Assembly: GCA_025201365.1 (NCBI GenBank)
Contig: JAIXMF010000001.1
Location: 1-64,000 of the forward strand
Length of the DNA: 64,000 bases
DNA from: Syncephalis plumigaleata
Taxonomy: Eukaryota > Zoopagomycota > Zoopagomycetes > Zoopagales > Piptocephalidaceae
Reading direction: 5' to 3'
Shown here: one piece after another, positions 11,795-24,225 of the stretch
How positions within the stretch are numbered: position 1 is the stretch's first letter
Layout of the letters: every line of letters begins with the position of its first letter
Notes under the pieces: generated by a model
Told to the model about the DNA's origin: nothing
Databases searched by the model: none
What the model saw: only the letters and a program-made list of their open reading frames with translations
Program-made: the position numbers and the translations under genes

Positions 11795-14631
11795 TTATTT
11801 TGCACGAGCAGTCGAAGCGGTGAGAGAAGTTGCACGATTGACCGTAGTCGATGTAGCGTTATTGGGTCGTGTCCGCGATGATGGTGTGCGACGTGGAGTA
11901 TAAGAAGTATTTGTAGTTGTTGTATTGTTATTGTTATTACCATTACTCGATGCTGCTGCTGCTGCTGCTTGACGTCCACCACGAGTAGATGATGTATTGC
12001 CACCGGATGAGGTACGTTTAGATTCGAATGTTCGTGTAGAGTAGAGGTGGTTGTCGTGCCTACACCAGTTTGCTGACTACTTTGACCCCGACGCATTTCA
12101 GAAGGGCCGGGTACCCGTGTGGGTGGACGTGAAGACGGTGGCGAATGATGATGATTACCACCAGGACGTGTCGTATCGCCTTTAGATGATTTACGCGTAC
12201 TAGTAGTAGTAGTAGCACGAGTGGCAGTATTTTCGGTCAATAAAAGTGTTTCAAGTTCACTTATAATGGCTGTAGTGTTAACAGTACCCTCTTGTGATAA
12301 ATGTGTCGTTGTTGTGGTGGTTGTAGTTGTTGCGCCATGGTCATTGGCAATGGCACGCTGTGCAAGTACATTGAGTAGTTCGCGAACTCGTGTTGATCCA
12401 GTCGAGTTACTCGTCAGTGTTGCGGTGATATGAGAAGATGTGTCTTGTAAGGAGGGCACTGGCTGAGAAGTGACATCCGAGGTTGACTCAATAGGATCGA
12501 GGGATGTCATTGCAACGTCATCGGTACATGGCAGTGTTTCAGGTAGTGTGGATTCATTTGGTTCAGTAAGATTATCCTCTACATATAATAGATTAGATTG
12601 ATGAATGAATAAATATTATAGTTCTACCATTAGATACTTACCTAGCTCTTCGGCTGTTAGTACACGGCCACCAGGTAGAATAGCCGTGAATTCCAGGGCT
12701 GCCGTGGCTTCTCGTCGCATAAGTTCTATCAAGGCGCAAACACGTTGGAAAGGAATGTCCTCGGTCACCTCCTCCTCTGTAAGTCCTTCCGGCGATACTG
12801 ATGTGGATTCACCACCGGATAACTCGCCTTCTTCATTTGGCTTGATACCGAAGATATCCTCTAGATTGGCCCTAATCATTCGATTATCATTTAGCTATTA
12901 CTAATCTGCGTATCACTAGAGTATTAATGTTACTTACCGACGCATTTTCTGTTTTAACTCCTCCATTTCGCGGTTTTCTTCCTCAAGTCTTGTTCTAATG
13001 TTTGATTAATCGCCAGTAATGATTTGTTGGAGATCTCCAAATCGAGAACCTAATTTGAAAAGAAAGCACTATTAGTACCATTTATACGAGTGTAATTCAA
13101 TTAGAAAAATACCTTGCGTGTTGTTCGTGCTTCGATCGCTTCATTATTGGTAATGTCAGATTCGGCGTCGTTGTTCGCGGCAACATTCGAAACAACCATA
13201 CTCTTCGGTCGTGGACGATTCGGTGAACGTAAATGTGGCGGTGACACTTGTTGCTGACCAATATTATACGCGATGGGATGTGCGTTATAATGATTCGACT
13301 CAGTGGAATATCCGTACGAACTGATAATCGTGTACCATTGCTTAGTTCGGATTCACCTGAATCGGATTGTCGACCTGTCTCGAGAAGGCGCGTGGTCGAG
13401 CAAATGGTCCTTGCAACATTTGACGGGCACGACTCTGCGGCGAATCTAGAGGTGTCATGTCATTGTCTCGATGTTGATCTATCTCCAGGTCACTGTCGAT
13501 ATCATCTCTGAAATGATCTCCTTCATCACGATCAGATGCTAGTTCATGATCAGATTTAGTACCAATATCATCCACATCCTCATCATCATCCTCGTCGTCG
13601 TCTTCTGCATCTTCTTCATCACGATCACCATCGTCATCATCGTCTAGTATATCGGAATTGTACTGATCGGAAATATCACCGGCTGCTGCTAGCGACATGG
13701 CACCAATCTCGATAATATTGCCACGAGATACACGAGCACCACTCGTTTTAGCCAAGCGTACCATTGGCATATCGGCGGAACCGGTTCTACCATGTTGAAA
13801 ACCAGTAGTTCGCATATCTATACCGCTTACTGCACTCCTATCGCCGTCGTAATCCAGCTCTGAGCCATTTTCGTAGGCACCGCCAGCTGAATAGATTCCC
13901 CCGGCAACGAGACGACCTCCATTTACCATGAGTTCAGGCGAACAAGGTGATCCCGATCTCGGTGAATGACTAGGCGAATGAGGGGGAAAGGAGCCCGAAC
14001 CAAATCGCGGCGATTGAGGTGATGTCGGATTTAAACTGCCAACAACGCCTTGAATACGCGGTGCCGATGGCGTCCTTCGATGTGTGTCGTATCGTGGCAT
14101 TATATTGTTAACACCACTATTGGGCATTGGTCCATTGCCCAGTATAATTGACGTTGGTCGACCAGAAGCGGGATAGTTCGCATTCTGTGGCGGTGACGTT
14201 GCACTATGATTGATATTGGCATTGGGCGGATAGCCATTAACCATGCTATTGGGACGTGGACGATACTCCATCTGAGCACTCACGGCAACGCGTGGTTTAC
14301 GTCGCATCGTTGCATTAGCATCTAGTACCATTCCGTTGTTGGGATTGCTGCCATTGCCTATACTACTACCACCGCTACTACCCGCTCGACGATGTCCGAT
14401 AAAGTTGTTGGCAGACATTAAACCTGATATGCTAGCGAGACCTGCTACACCATTCTGTGCATAGTTGCTATTGCCTGCATTGCCATTGTAATTGTAGCTA
14501 TTGCCGTTATTGTTACTGTTACTGCTATTGTTGTTGTTGTTGTTATTGTTGCCACCATGGTTATGACTACTACTGCTAATGTTGGATATGCCACTCGCTC
14601 CACTACCCATGATATTTGTACTTTTGACCAT
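11795..14631 (-). CDS. Conserved fungal coiled-coil protein of unknown function
   Basis: I do not recognise a named family. A long disordered N-terminal part (exon 13357-14631) is rich in Asn, Gly, Ser, Pro and an Asp/Glu block (about 13560-13640). A conserved helical core follows (exons 13113-13298, 12938-13049 and 12642-12871) with RKVLDLEISNKSLLAINQTL, then LEEENREMEELKQKM, ANLEDIFGIKP and QRVCALIELMRREATAALEF. This LEISN-SLLAIN-TLE pattern resembles uncharacterised proteins I recall from other filamentous fungi. The last exon starts at 12578 and is Thr/Ser/Asn-rich, reaching a stop at 11795-11797 if one late frame change (about 12000-12090) is accepted. A second frame break lies in the coiled coil near 12975-12990. 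In both places one additional base would join the frames. Confidence 0.7.
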
Positions 14632-17600
14632 TTCGCTAAGAGTGATACTGAACTAAAAAAATAAAAGATAGAAATGCTGTATATAGATGTGTAGTCGAGT
14701 TATAGCCACACGTATATAAGCATCAATGCATATACAGAGAAGTAAAGAAGAAGAAGAAGGTAAAAAGAAAACTTTCGTCAGCTGACCAATTCAGAACGTC
14801 TTATTGCTACGACCACTATTGTTGCTACTGCTATTGTCGCTACTACTGCTACTACTATGGTTGGCACCACCTATGGAAAAAGGTAGGTATAGGTATGCGT
14901 TTCTGTTAAGTAATACGCAATAGATGAATAACAATACTGGCTAGCCAACTTTAATTGATTAGCATCACCCGAGTAGAAACGAACAAGCAAGTGACTGGTA
15001 CTAGTAGTGCTTAGCGTGGGATGGCACGTTTGTCGGCAGTGGTAACAATGACACGACAAGCTGCTTGATTCCAGTGGAACAAGCGGACCAACAACAATGA
15101 CGGAGTAAGTTGTGTAATCTAAGCATACAAACGCTGACAGTAAAAGTGATGGAAAAGAGGTTGCATCAAAAAACAAGCCTACTACCCCGGTTGGCCTAAC
15201 AAACAAACGAACGAACAGACAGACAGACAGACAGACAGACAGATAGACAAACAAGCCAAACGTGTATGAAACCGATAGTAGTAGTAGTAGTAGATGCGAG
15301 CGGATGAAAGCGTAGAGATGAAAAATAGGTTAAAATAAAAAAGAAACCAAGCGCTGCTGACAGTCGAAAAAGAAAAGCGGAAGCTAAAAAATATAAGCGA
15401 ATAAAGTGGAGAAAGAGAGAGAGAGAAAGAGAGAGCCAGCGACAACCAAAGATGAGGCGTATAGGTAAGCGACGAAAAAAGAATAACAATAGGAATAAGA
15501 ATAAGAGCAGTTCGACGGCTGCAAAGTGGTCTTGCGCGAATGTTTCTAGGAGGAAAAAGACAACGAGTAAGAAAGCGAATTGAACGAGAAACAAGTACCC
15601 TGCGAATAATAGTTGTACTGACTGGTCTACACGTGCTACTATCTGTGGTAATGCTTGCTAGATCGCGAGAAATGGTATGCACTATGAGACAGCTAGATGA
15701 CGGATACACATTTCATTCTCGACAACAACAATGACAACGACGAATCAAGGAGGCGGTCACATTAATGTATTCTTAATGGATTACACATCAATGAATCGTA
15801 ATATGACTATAGTCACACTCGATAGGCATATGTTTACATTGATCTATTCGTAAGCAAGCAAGCAAGGAAGAGTAGCATACTAAAGGAGATGTTGAAGGGG
15901 CGTAATAGGATAGGAAATAATTGAATTACTTTTATACTGTACAGAATACAGCATTGCAACTGTAGCAGTGCTAATAATAATAATTGCTACAAGCATATTA
16001 TATGCCAATATCAATACGAGTGATTCAATAAAGTTACTATTCATTTGTTTGTCTCTTTAGTAGCAATGGAATAGTTCATGTCATTGATTCAATGATTATC
16101 TCTAATAAACAAGATAAAGCAATAAAAATACCCGTCTACTGCATAGAAAGGAGATGTTGTGTATAGATTATAAAGCATAGGCTAGTAACCAGGAGAGAAT
16201 AAACAATATATACTCATAGACTTGTGATTTACATTGGCTTAGCAAACATTCGATATCCAATAGGAATAGCGCAAATATACATGACATATACGCGAATAAA
16301 GAGAGAAGAAAACTACTAAACGCTATTCTTATGGAAAGATGAACATTAAACTTACCAAATTAAAAGGTACAAATACGAGTAACCAATATATAAGGAAGGA
16401 ACAAAAGAAGAAGGAAACAATCCTATAAGCTGTAAAGAATAGAATGGGAATGTGGTAAGCACACGAGATGAATGTTAATGCGATTAGGAAGAAATATATA
16501 GATATAGATCTAGATCTAGATATTAGAAATGAACCATATGAATGAAAGAATAAGAATAATAAATAATTAACAAGGCTCGATTTGAACAAAAGTAAAGATA
16601 AAGAATACGCGAGACTATATTGCGATAATCGCAAATGTCGCACTAGTTAGTTGAGCTGTAAATATCGAATAAGAATCAAGCAATTCAAATGGGATCAAAG
16701 CGCACAAGTGGACAGAATAAAAAACAGGATAAAAGTACGCATGTGTGTGTGTGCGTGTGTGTATACACCAACGATGGAAGAATGTTGCTTGCCTACCATA
16801 AACAACGAGAAAATAACAAACTACTAGTTACGCGAATAAATTCGACTGCACGTCAATCACTAGTACAATGGTTGATCAACAAGTAAACAAACAAACAAAC
16901 ATACAAACAAATCAGCCAACTTTTATCCTATTTGTATACACTTTTACAATAGTCAATCAGCGTAACATCAACTATAAAGGATGGAATAGAGAAGTAGAGA
17001 AGAAAGAAAGAGTCGTAGATTCCAAGTAGACCGATATGTCCACGTTACTAGTCATGCATTTATCCAATAATGGTTATACTTGATATTATTGGTTGTATAT
17101 CAGGTATCGAGCACTTTTCATTGGTGCACGATCAAAGAAATACAAACAAGGAATCAAGAAGTATAAAGAGGAACGCATTTATTTATACTATCAATTACTG
17201 TAACTTGTTATTACTTCAAGCGAATCGGGTCAAATAGATTAATATTCAATCGAGTAAAGCGACATACACGTACATGTAATAGTCAACGCAATCCTTATCT
17301 AGGAACAAATGACTATTTCAACATTTATCTTGATGATCTATCGTATACTCATCATAGTGTACCTACAAATATACATGTACACATGTACATGTACGTATAT
17401 AAACATATTCCTTAACAACATGTCAATCTCATGAACATGCATTATCAACAACATGTAATCTGTATCATGTAATACAATAAGCAAAGATCTTCTTATACGC
17501 AGTGGCGCGTCTTTTTGTTCCCTGCAATGATCTACCATGTTATCCTTCACTCTTTCACTCTTTTCCTCTTTCCTGCATGAATTGTACGTTATTTCAATCT

Positions 17601-18652
17601 TCACTCTCATCACAAAGGCCTGTTTAGAAAGTGCAAAAGAAAAAAAGAAAAACACTCGTAGCATTCGATATAATTAGACCGTATTTTATTAGTTACTCTG
17701 CCATTGCTAAACGTCATTGTGCTAGTGTAAAGTAGTCATATGTGCAGTTGACATGTACGACATTGCCGTTACTATCACAACAACAACAGTAACACTTGTT
17801 GCGGCTGCTGCTTGTACTTCTGCTACTGCTTCTGCTTCTGCAGCTTATGGTGTTTCCACTTTTACTGTCATCATTGCTGTACTCCTTTGTGCACCATAAC
17901 CACACTATCAGTCTATCAATAGATGTATGATGACAGTTCCGTATGTATCCGGCATTGTTTGATGATACTGGCATGCAGCTAATATCCAATCTATCAAGAC
18001 TGCAAGCAATACTCGCGGTAGAAACGGACAAGTCGTCTAGCCGTAGCATGGTATATCATTCATGATGTAGATGTTTGCCCCGTCCTTTCCATGGACGTTT
18101 CCCTCTTAACGAATCCACCAATCCGATGCGATAACCAAAGTCATGCAGCATTCGAGAACGTTCATTGGATACGGACTAAACAGTAGTCGTGTCAACTACA
18201 ATAGAAGTGGCATCGGTATAGAGAGAGTGAGAGAGCGGAAAGGATGAACACGCGGATAGATCGCCCAATCTGCTGTCATTCTCCCCTTGAAGTGAACTCC
18301 GCGACTGTTACACACCCATTCAGTCCATTCATACGCATACGCACACATGTATCTGCTTGTGATGGCATTTGAATGCAATAATGGATTGTACTAGTAATGG
18401 TGCTACTACTACTATTATTATGCGTGCTTGTCGCCCATCTTCAGTTTTGTCCCTCCCCTTCTTTTTTTATCTCTTTCTAATTACTACCACTACAGCTGCT
18501 ATTATTATTAGTATTTATTACAATTGCACAAGCCACTGTACTTCGTCTATATATATATAGTGTTACCTTAGTTGCTTCCTCTTTGATCCAACTATAGTTT
18601 AGTCTTCATCTTTTCTTTACATCTTGTTCCTCTCTTCATTTGCATTTCCAAC
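14632..18652. other. 4-kb gene-free intergenic region
   Basis: No gene is supported. The region holds purine-rich stretches (15400-15570), a CAGA microsatellite and several AT-rich blocks. Frames on the minus strand, such as 15182-15709 and 16329-16643, are hydrophobic or Ser-rich products of pyrimidine-skewed DNA. A 111-codon minus-strand frame at 17714-18049 contains Cys and Ser runs from CTG/CTT repeats and matches nothing I know. The right end (18440-18650) is pyrimidine-rich and probably the promoter of the next gene. Confidence 0.6.
15216..15243. repeat. (CAGA)n microsatellite
   Basis: About seven tandem copies of a CAGA/AGAC unit, preceded by AAAC/GAAC repeats. It is intergenic. Confidence 0.9.
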
Positions 18653-19300
18653 ATGAAGTCAATTCTATCCGCTGCCATCCTCTCACTAGCTGTATTGGCT
18701 AGTATGTCCACCATCGGCGAGGTTCTCGCGGCAGGTAAAGGTAAGCAAGTCATCATTAATACGTTTATAAACATTAGCTTACAATTCTGTTTGCTTGATA
18801 TACGCATAGGTGGCACCACGGACCAAAGTAACCATGCTCAATGGTGCAGTATGCAAAGGGCCTCTTGTCCATTGATCTGCCAGAGCAGTAATCACACCAG
18901 AGCTATTAAGAACGAGTGTAATTCAGCCACTCTCGCTTGGGATTGTATCTGCAGTGGCAACTTCAGACCAGATACCGAGAAATACTCGCAAACGGTGCCA
19001 TATTTCCTGTGCATGGAAAGCTTGAGCAAATGTACTAATACCTGCAAGAGCGACGAATCGTGTGTCACCAACTGTCGCAATACTAACGTATGTGGTGCTA
19101 CTAATCCTGATCTCTCTAATGGCACTACCACCGACACGACACCAGCAAAACCCACCGACAAAGCAACTCCAGGCTTCAATGCCAGCTACGATGAAGGTGG
19201 TGCTGCCTCTCTCCTTGGAACTGGTAGCGGCTACGAGACTATTGGCTATGGTTTGGTCGTTTCTGCCGTAACTGTTATGGTATCATTTAACAATCTCTAA
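18653..19300 (+). CDS. Secreted Cys-rich, probably GPI-anchored surface protein
   Basis: Predicted cell-surface protein. It has a signal peptide (MKSILSAAILSLAVLASMS, cleavage likely after a GEVLA-type site) and then a compact domain of 12 cysteines between WCSMQRASCPLIC and NVCG, including a WDCICSGNF segment. A Thr/Pro/Ser linker follows, then a C-terminal hydrophobic tail (YGLVVSAVTVMVSF) preceded by small residues, as in GPI proteins. The spacing resembles the fungal secreted WC...Q...C..C...W.C.C family (DUF7707-like). That assignment is from memory and tentative. A 69-nt intron (18741-18809) has canonical ends, is a multiple of three and contains no stop, so an unspliced message would still be open. 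Confidence 0.85.
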   Translation: MKSILSAAILSLAVLASMSTIGEVLAAGKGKQVIINTFINISLQFCLLDIRIGGTTDQSNHAQWCSMQRASCPLICQSSNHTRAIKNECNSATLAWDCICSGNFRPDTEKYSQTVPYFLCMESLSKCTNTCKSDESCVTNCRNTNVCGATNPDLSNGTTTDTTPAKPTDKATPGFNASYDEGGAASLLGTGSGYETIGYGLVVSAVTVMVSFNNL

Positions 19301-19747
19301 ACGTAGTTATTCTATTAAACTATCATCATCATCATTCTATATCGTGTAGCATTGTTAAGCTAAGCGATTGTTATCTCTGCTACTACTGCTACTGCTGCTA
19401 CTACTGCTATACGTAGTTCGTAGTTCTCTTTCTATTCATACACTTCCCTTTCATTTGACCTTTGAAAGACACAATTGTTGAAGACGAGAGAGTCATTGAT
19501 TAAATCAATAAAGCTATATCATTACTTTTATTACACGTCATCGTCATCATCATCTATATTGATTAGTAAACTCACGTAACTGAAAATGAATTGATGTTTG
19601 TATTGAGTGGCCTGTAAAAAGTGAATACTCACGGTCAATGAGAGAAAAAGTCAAGCAAGCAATAAAAATCACATCATAATCAATTGACTATCTCACTACA
19701 CTCTTTTCTTTCTTTTTGTTACTACAACTGCTAGTGCTTCATTTAAA
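19301..19747. other. Intergenic spacer with pyrimidine-rich promoter tract
   Basis: No gene is seen. The left half is a likely 3' untranslated region with ATC/TACTGC microsatellite-like repeats (19320-19410). The right end (19695-19730) is CT-rich and directly precedes the CIA2 start codon. Confidence 0.55.
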
Positions 19748-20417
19748 ATGTCTACCACGCTTATTAATGCCAATCCAATTGTGTATGACGTTAAACGTCA
19801 TGTAAGACGAACAGCAGAGCAATTGGCTATGGAACAGGATGATTTAGTGGCAGATCCCATTGATGCAGAAGAAATATTTGGTATGTTCACTATTGCTGCA
19901 GTAATGAAGATTAGTCTCCTCTATGCTTACCAAGTTGTTTAATAGATCTTATTCGATCGATATCAGACCCGGAACATCCTATGACGTTGGAGCAGCTTAA
20001 TGTACTTCAACTTGAACATATCACCGTTAATGACGAGGGTAATCGTGTTCATATTGAATTTACACCAACCATCCCTCACTGTTCCATGGCTACACTCATT
20101 GGATTGTGTGTACGTGTACGCTTACTACGTAGCTTACCCGAAAGATTCAAGGTAACCGATTGACATGAATAGATGAATATTATCTAACAGAGCCTATCTA
20201 GGTCGACATTAATGTACGTAAAGGAACACATCAATCTGAACAAGCAGGTAAGATGAATCATGGTCGATATCTTATAGAAACTAATAAGCTGTCTTGTTTG
20301 TTAGTCAACAAGCAATTAAATGACAAGGAACGTGTGGCGGCTGCCTTGGAGAATGCTCATCTACTCGAAGTAGTTAATCAATGTTTGGCTACAGCTATTC
20401 ATGCTCCTTCACCATAG
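19748..20417 (+). CDS. CIA2: CIA2/MIP18 family cytosolic iron-sulfur assembly protein
   Basis: Predicted component of the cytosolic Fe-S targeting complex, which in yeast and animals delivers Fe-S clusters to DNA polymerases, helicases and other nuclear or cytosolic apoproteins. Four exons are placed with agreeing phases: 19748-19880, 19946-20151, 20202-20247 and 20305-20417, giving about 165 residues. The MIP18 domain shows [18 protein letters not shown], the signature [19 protein letters not shown] with the conserved reactive cysteine, and the [20 protein letters not shown] segment, ending in an AALEN helix. Length and order match the family. No frame problem was seen. Confidence 0.96.
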
Positions 20418-20641
20418 TCATAACAATAATGATAGGAGGAATAGGATAGGTAGTCAACATGTATTATGTCTAATAAAAATAAGCCATCTTTATAGAATAT
20501 GTATATGTATGTATATGTGTGTGTAAGAGAGAGAGAGATAGAAAGCATAAGCATATAAGATATAGATTAATAATAATAATATAGGAATAGATTGAATATA
20601 ATGTAACGCTCTCTACTATCATCAATACTTGCTAGTATATA

Positions 20642-23600
20642 CTAGACAGGTGCATGTACCAATGAGACATTACTCCTAAGTAACATGAGCATTTCAATGT
20701 TATTTATTAGTAATCATTACTGATAATAACAATACGTAAAATGTAACACTTACCTAGCTGCACGCGGATTACCTCCAATAGACTTGAGAATATTATCGAC
20801 ATCTTTATTGCATGTACGCTCTCGTTTACCACTCGTTGACATCATGACAATCGAGTGAGAATCCGAGTCATCCATACTCATTTCACTTGGTTCAGATGTG
20901 GGTTGTGCCACCGCTATAGTTATTATTGCTAGTTAGATTACAAATACTTATTAATCTTGTATTGATCAATTACCTAATGCTTCACGTAGATTCTCCACTC
21001 GAATGGTAGGTATTTCCTTCTCAACCAAATCCTATTATAATTACTTAGTATAAATACACAATGATGATTGTATATCAATTACCTCTAATGAATGTGTATG
21101 ACGATAGGCAAGTCGTGGTTTAAATGCATCCATATTACGTGATGATCGAATGGCAAATAAATCTTCATCTTCATCTAGTTACATTGAGATTGTCGTAAGT
21201 TATAGTTTCACTTCTAGTAGTAGTAGTAGTAGTAGTAGTAAGCAATATAGTCACTTACTTTTAGGTGGTTGCATAACAGTAAAGTCTTCACTGAATGTTG
21301 ATGTAAGATCCGAGTATTGAAGTTGAAGACGAGAGTCATGACTTAGTGTTTCCACGATCAATGTTTGATCAAGATAGCTAATGGTCTTATCGGTGGACAC
21401 CTCACTAGATTATTATGATCGTGTTAGCATACATATATGTATATATATACGTGTAGCATAATCACATACTTGAATTGAATGGGTGTTGCCGTGTCAAGGT
21501 CAAGTTCATCCTGCCACCATGATGCCCAAGTGCCATTGGCTTCATTCTCTGACTTGATCTATTATAATATTATCAATATTGATACTCTCATTTAGTATGC
21601 CATTTCCTTTAATAGTTACTAATACATGAATCTATCTCTTGTTTACCTTGCTGGTATGTTCCTTAATGGCCGGGAATTCCAGTAGACCATCAACGGCGAT
21701 AAAGTACACGACAATCAACGTGTTTAGAGCAACTCGACGTGACATATCTAGCGTGTCCGTTTCTTCTTTGACAAACATTCGCTATTCATTAATCGAGTAT
21801 TAGCAATGCTTGTCACTCCATTCAACTAATTTATTGCTACTAGACTACAACTACTTACCAAGAGGGTTAACAGCATGGGCACCGTACGAATTAACTCCCC
21901 TTCCGAAAATCGAATAAGCATTTGTTTAAGTAGGGCAAATATAACCAAAAAGTCAGATGGATGCGTGTCACTTCGTTGCAGGCATTGGAACATCGAGCGT
22001 AATAACTCGAATCGGAATGTCAAATGCATGCTTGTTACATGTTGCGTTATCTATTGTAAAGGTTAGCATCATTATAGCGAGTGTATGCGTGTGTTGCATG
22101 ATAGACAAGAACATTACCTTACGAGCATGATGAAGTGGTTTACTTTCAGCACTAATGAATATATATATATATATATATTGTCATAGTATTAGAATAATCA
22201 ATCAATAAAAGTAGAGTACACTTACATTAATGTTGCTCCATCATCCATAAGAGAGGACATGAATCGTGTATACTCGAAACGAAGATCTACATCATGACAT
22301 AATCAACGGTGAGTACATATAATGACAATGATTATGTAATAAATCAGTAATTACCTGAATTATCGTCATTAAGCAGTATTAGAGTAGGTGTAATAATCTC
22401 TAATGGAATGGGTATACGCTGAGCGTATTGTCCATTACGTTCACCACGTCGACTATTATCAATGACATTGCGCATAATTTGCAATAGATGAATACGCATC
22501 ATGGCCGTGTTAACACCATCGGTAGATGTCTCTGTACTGCCAATACGTAGCTTATTCACTAAAAAGTTCATGACATCGCTCGTTTGACTGGCATAGTAAC
22601 TATGATTGGATAGCCCACCTATATATGTATATATGTATATATGTATATATATAGCTCTATTAGTAATCGTAACAAGTGTGACACTAGTATTAGTTGACTA
22701 TTACCGATGCATCGTGTCAATTCTTGAGCAACGTAGCAGTTCAAATCTTCAGGATTATTCGGATCTTGATGTGCCAACGATACAATCACGTTATGCACCA
22801 AGGAATTGAGTAGTTCCAACACGGATACACCAACGAACGTACGATCCTGATTCAATAGTGAACTGAGTGCCTTGGCTAGGGTTACCTTCTTGGTGAGTTG
22901 TTCGGATGAGCAGCCGTCGAGTTGACGTAGTATTTCCGATAAACATACAAAACGATTCTGTGCCTATCCACACATCATATACAATCATTAGTTAATTGAT
23001 AATTATGTAGTATGATTACGAATTTACCTGTGTAGCATCCATGATAATATTAAGTAATGCCACGATATACTCAGATTGAGTCCATATTTGATGTTCATCC
23101 AAATATCTAGTATAACATAGCGTTAATACGATTCTAGTCACATGACATGATATACTTTACACTCACCTGAACACAGTGGATACGGTGACTTTGACGTGTA
23201 ACGCACTAGATTCTCGTAGTAAATCGCGTAAACACTGAAGACTTAGCAGGTTGATCTCGTTGACATCTACATTGTCAATACGCATGGAGTAACGATTCGA
23301 TGCACCTGAGCTACTACTGCTTTCTCTTAGTCAAGGTTCAAATATAGCTTTAAACTAATCGGTACTTACGCACGACGGTCCATGACATCCACGGTAGGAT
23401 CGGAGATGTTGTAAAGCAATGCAGGGATAATTCGATGCAAATACGTTTTGGCATCAGTGGCACGAAGAGCAGGCGAAGTGATGACACCGCGAAGTGCCTT
23501 TAATCCAATCACGCGTGTTCTACAGACATTATTCGTGTGCAATTAGTAATGCCATCTATCATACTACAGTTATTATGCACAATGTATACTTACGCTAATT

Positions 23601-24225
23601 CGGCATCTTGATTCTGTGCCATATTAGCCATGTGCTCCACCAATTTCATATAGAACTCGGTGAACTCGACATCGACACCAAGTGCACCACCCGTATGATT
23701 CTCACAAAATACGACAAACTAATTATAAATGATCTTAGTATTATTATTACTACTTTATACGTCGCTTGCTTTTCCGTAGAAATAGCACACGTACCGAAGT
23801 GGCACCACGTTCCACCAATTCTGGTTTATTAGTCTGTAGAATATCTAAGATGATTGTAACCGTGTGCTTACAAAAAAGATTGAGATCTTTATGGCAAGTA
23901 CGTATAAGTGCATCGAGTATCTCGAGTGACACGAGATTCTCCCTAGAACCGACAACATTAACAAACGGAGAACACTCGTCGATGGCTGAGTAACAATAAA
24001 GAGGAGCTACACTTACGAATCGCGACCATTCCATACGGCACTCTTGACTCGTCGCTCGAGAAAGTTGCCCACCTTGGTGAGTTTCTGAGGTCGAGAAGAA
24101 GCGTAGTAGGTCAGGTAGGATAGTTCATTAGACCGAGCCTTAGTATCGGTGGCTACTGCTGGATAACAGCGCCGAATAAGTGAGCCGTGTTTAGTATAGC
24201 GCGAGGAAATCATGCCACAAACCAT
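20642..24225 (-). CDS. EFR3: EFR3 homologue, plasma-membrane anchor of PI4-kinase
   Basis: Predicted EFR3, the palmitoylated peripheral membrane protein that recruits the PI4-kinase Stt4/PI4KA complex to the plasma membrane. The start (MVCGMISSRYTKHG, ATG at 24225) has a cysteine at position 3, suitable for acylation. The EFR3 signature follows: LIRRCYP, then SNELSYLTYYASSRPQKL, KVGNFLERRV and, in the next exon, LIRTCHKDLNLFCKHTVTII. Downstream exons encode helical armadillo/HEAT-like repeats, such as SVLELLNSLVHNVIVSLAHQ and LEIITPTLILLNDD. The 3' end splices to a short last exon ending at 20642-20644. There are many small introns (roughly fifteen), mostly 50-70 nt. Neighbouring RhoGEFs and chitin synthase also act at the plasma membrane, but no direct link is implied. 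Confidence 0.92.

Noticed and set aside
15182-15709. Minus-strand frames of 127-175 codons near the CAGA microsatellite
   Set aside because: Hydrophobic Leu/Ser/Phe/Cys-rich products of pyrimidine-skewed DNA; microsatellite-encoded Val-Cys-Leu-Ser repeats; no family recognised.
17714-18049. 111-codon minus-strand frame with a Cys/Ser-rich end
   Set aside because: No signal peptide or domain; the Ser and Cys runs come from trinucleotide repeats. A real gene cannot be excluded but is not supported.
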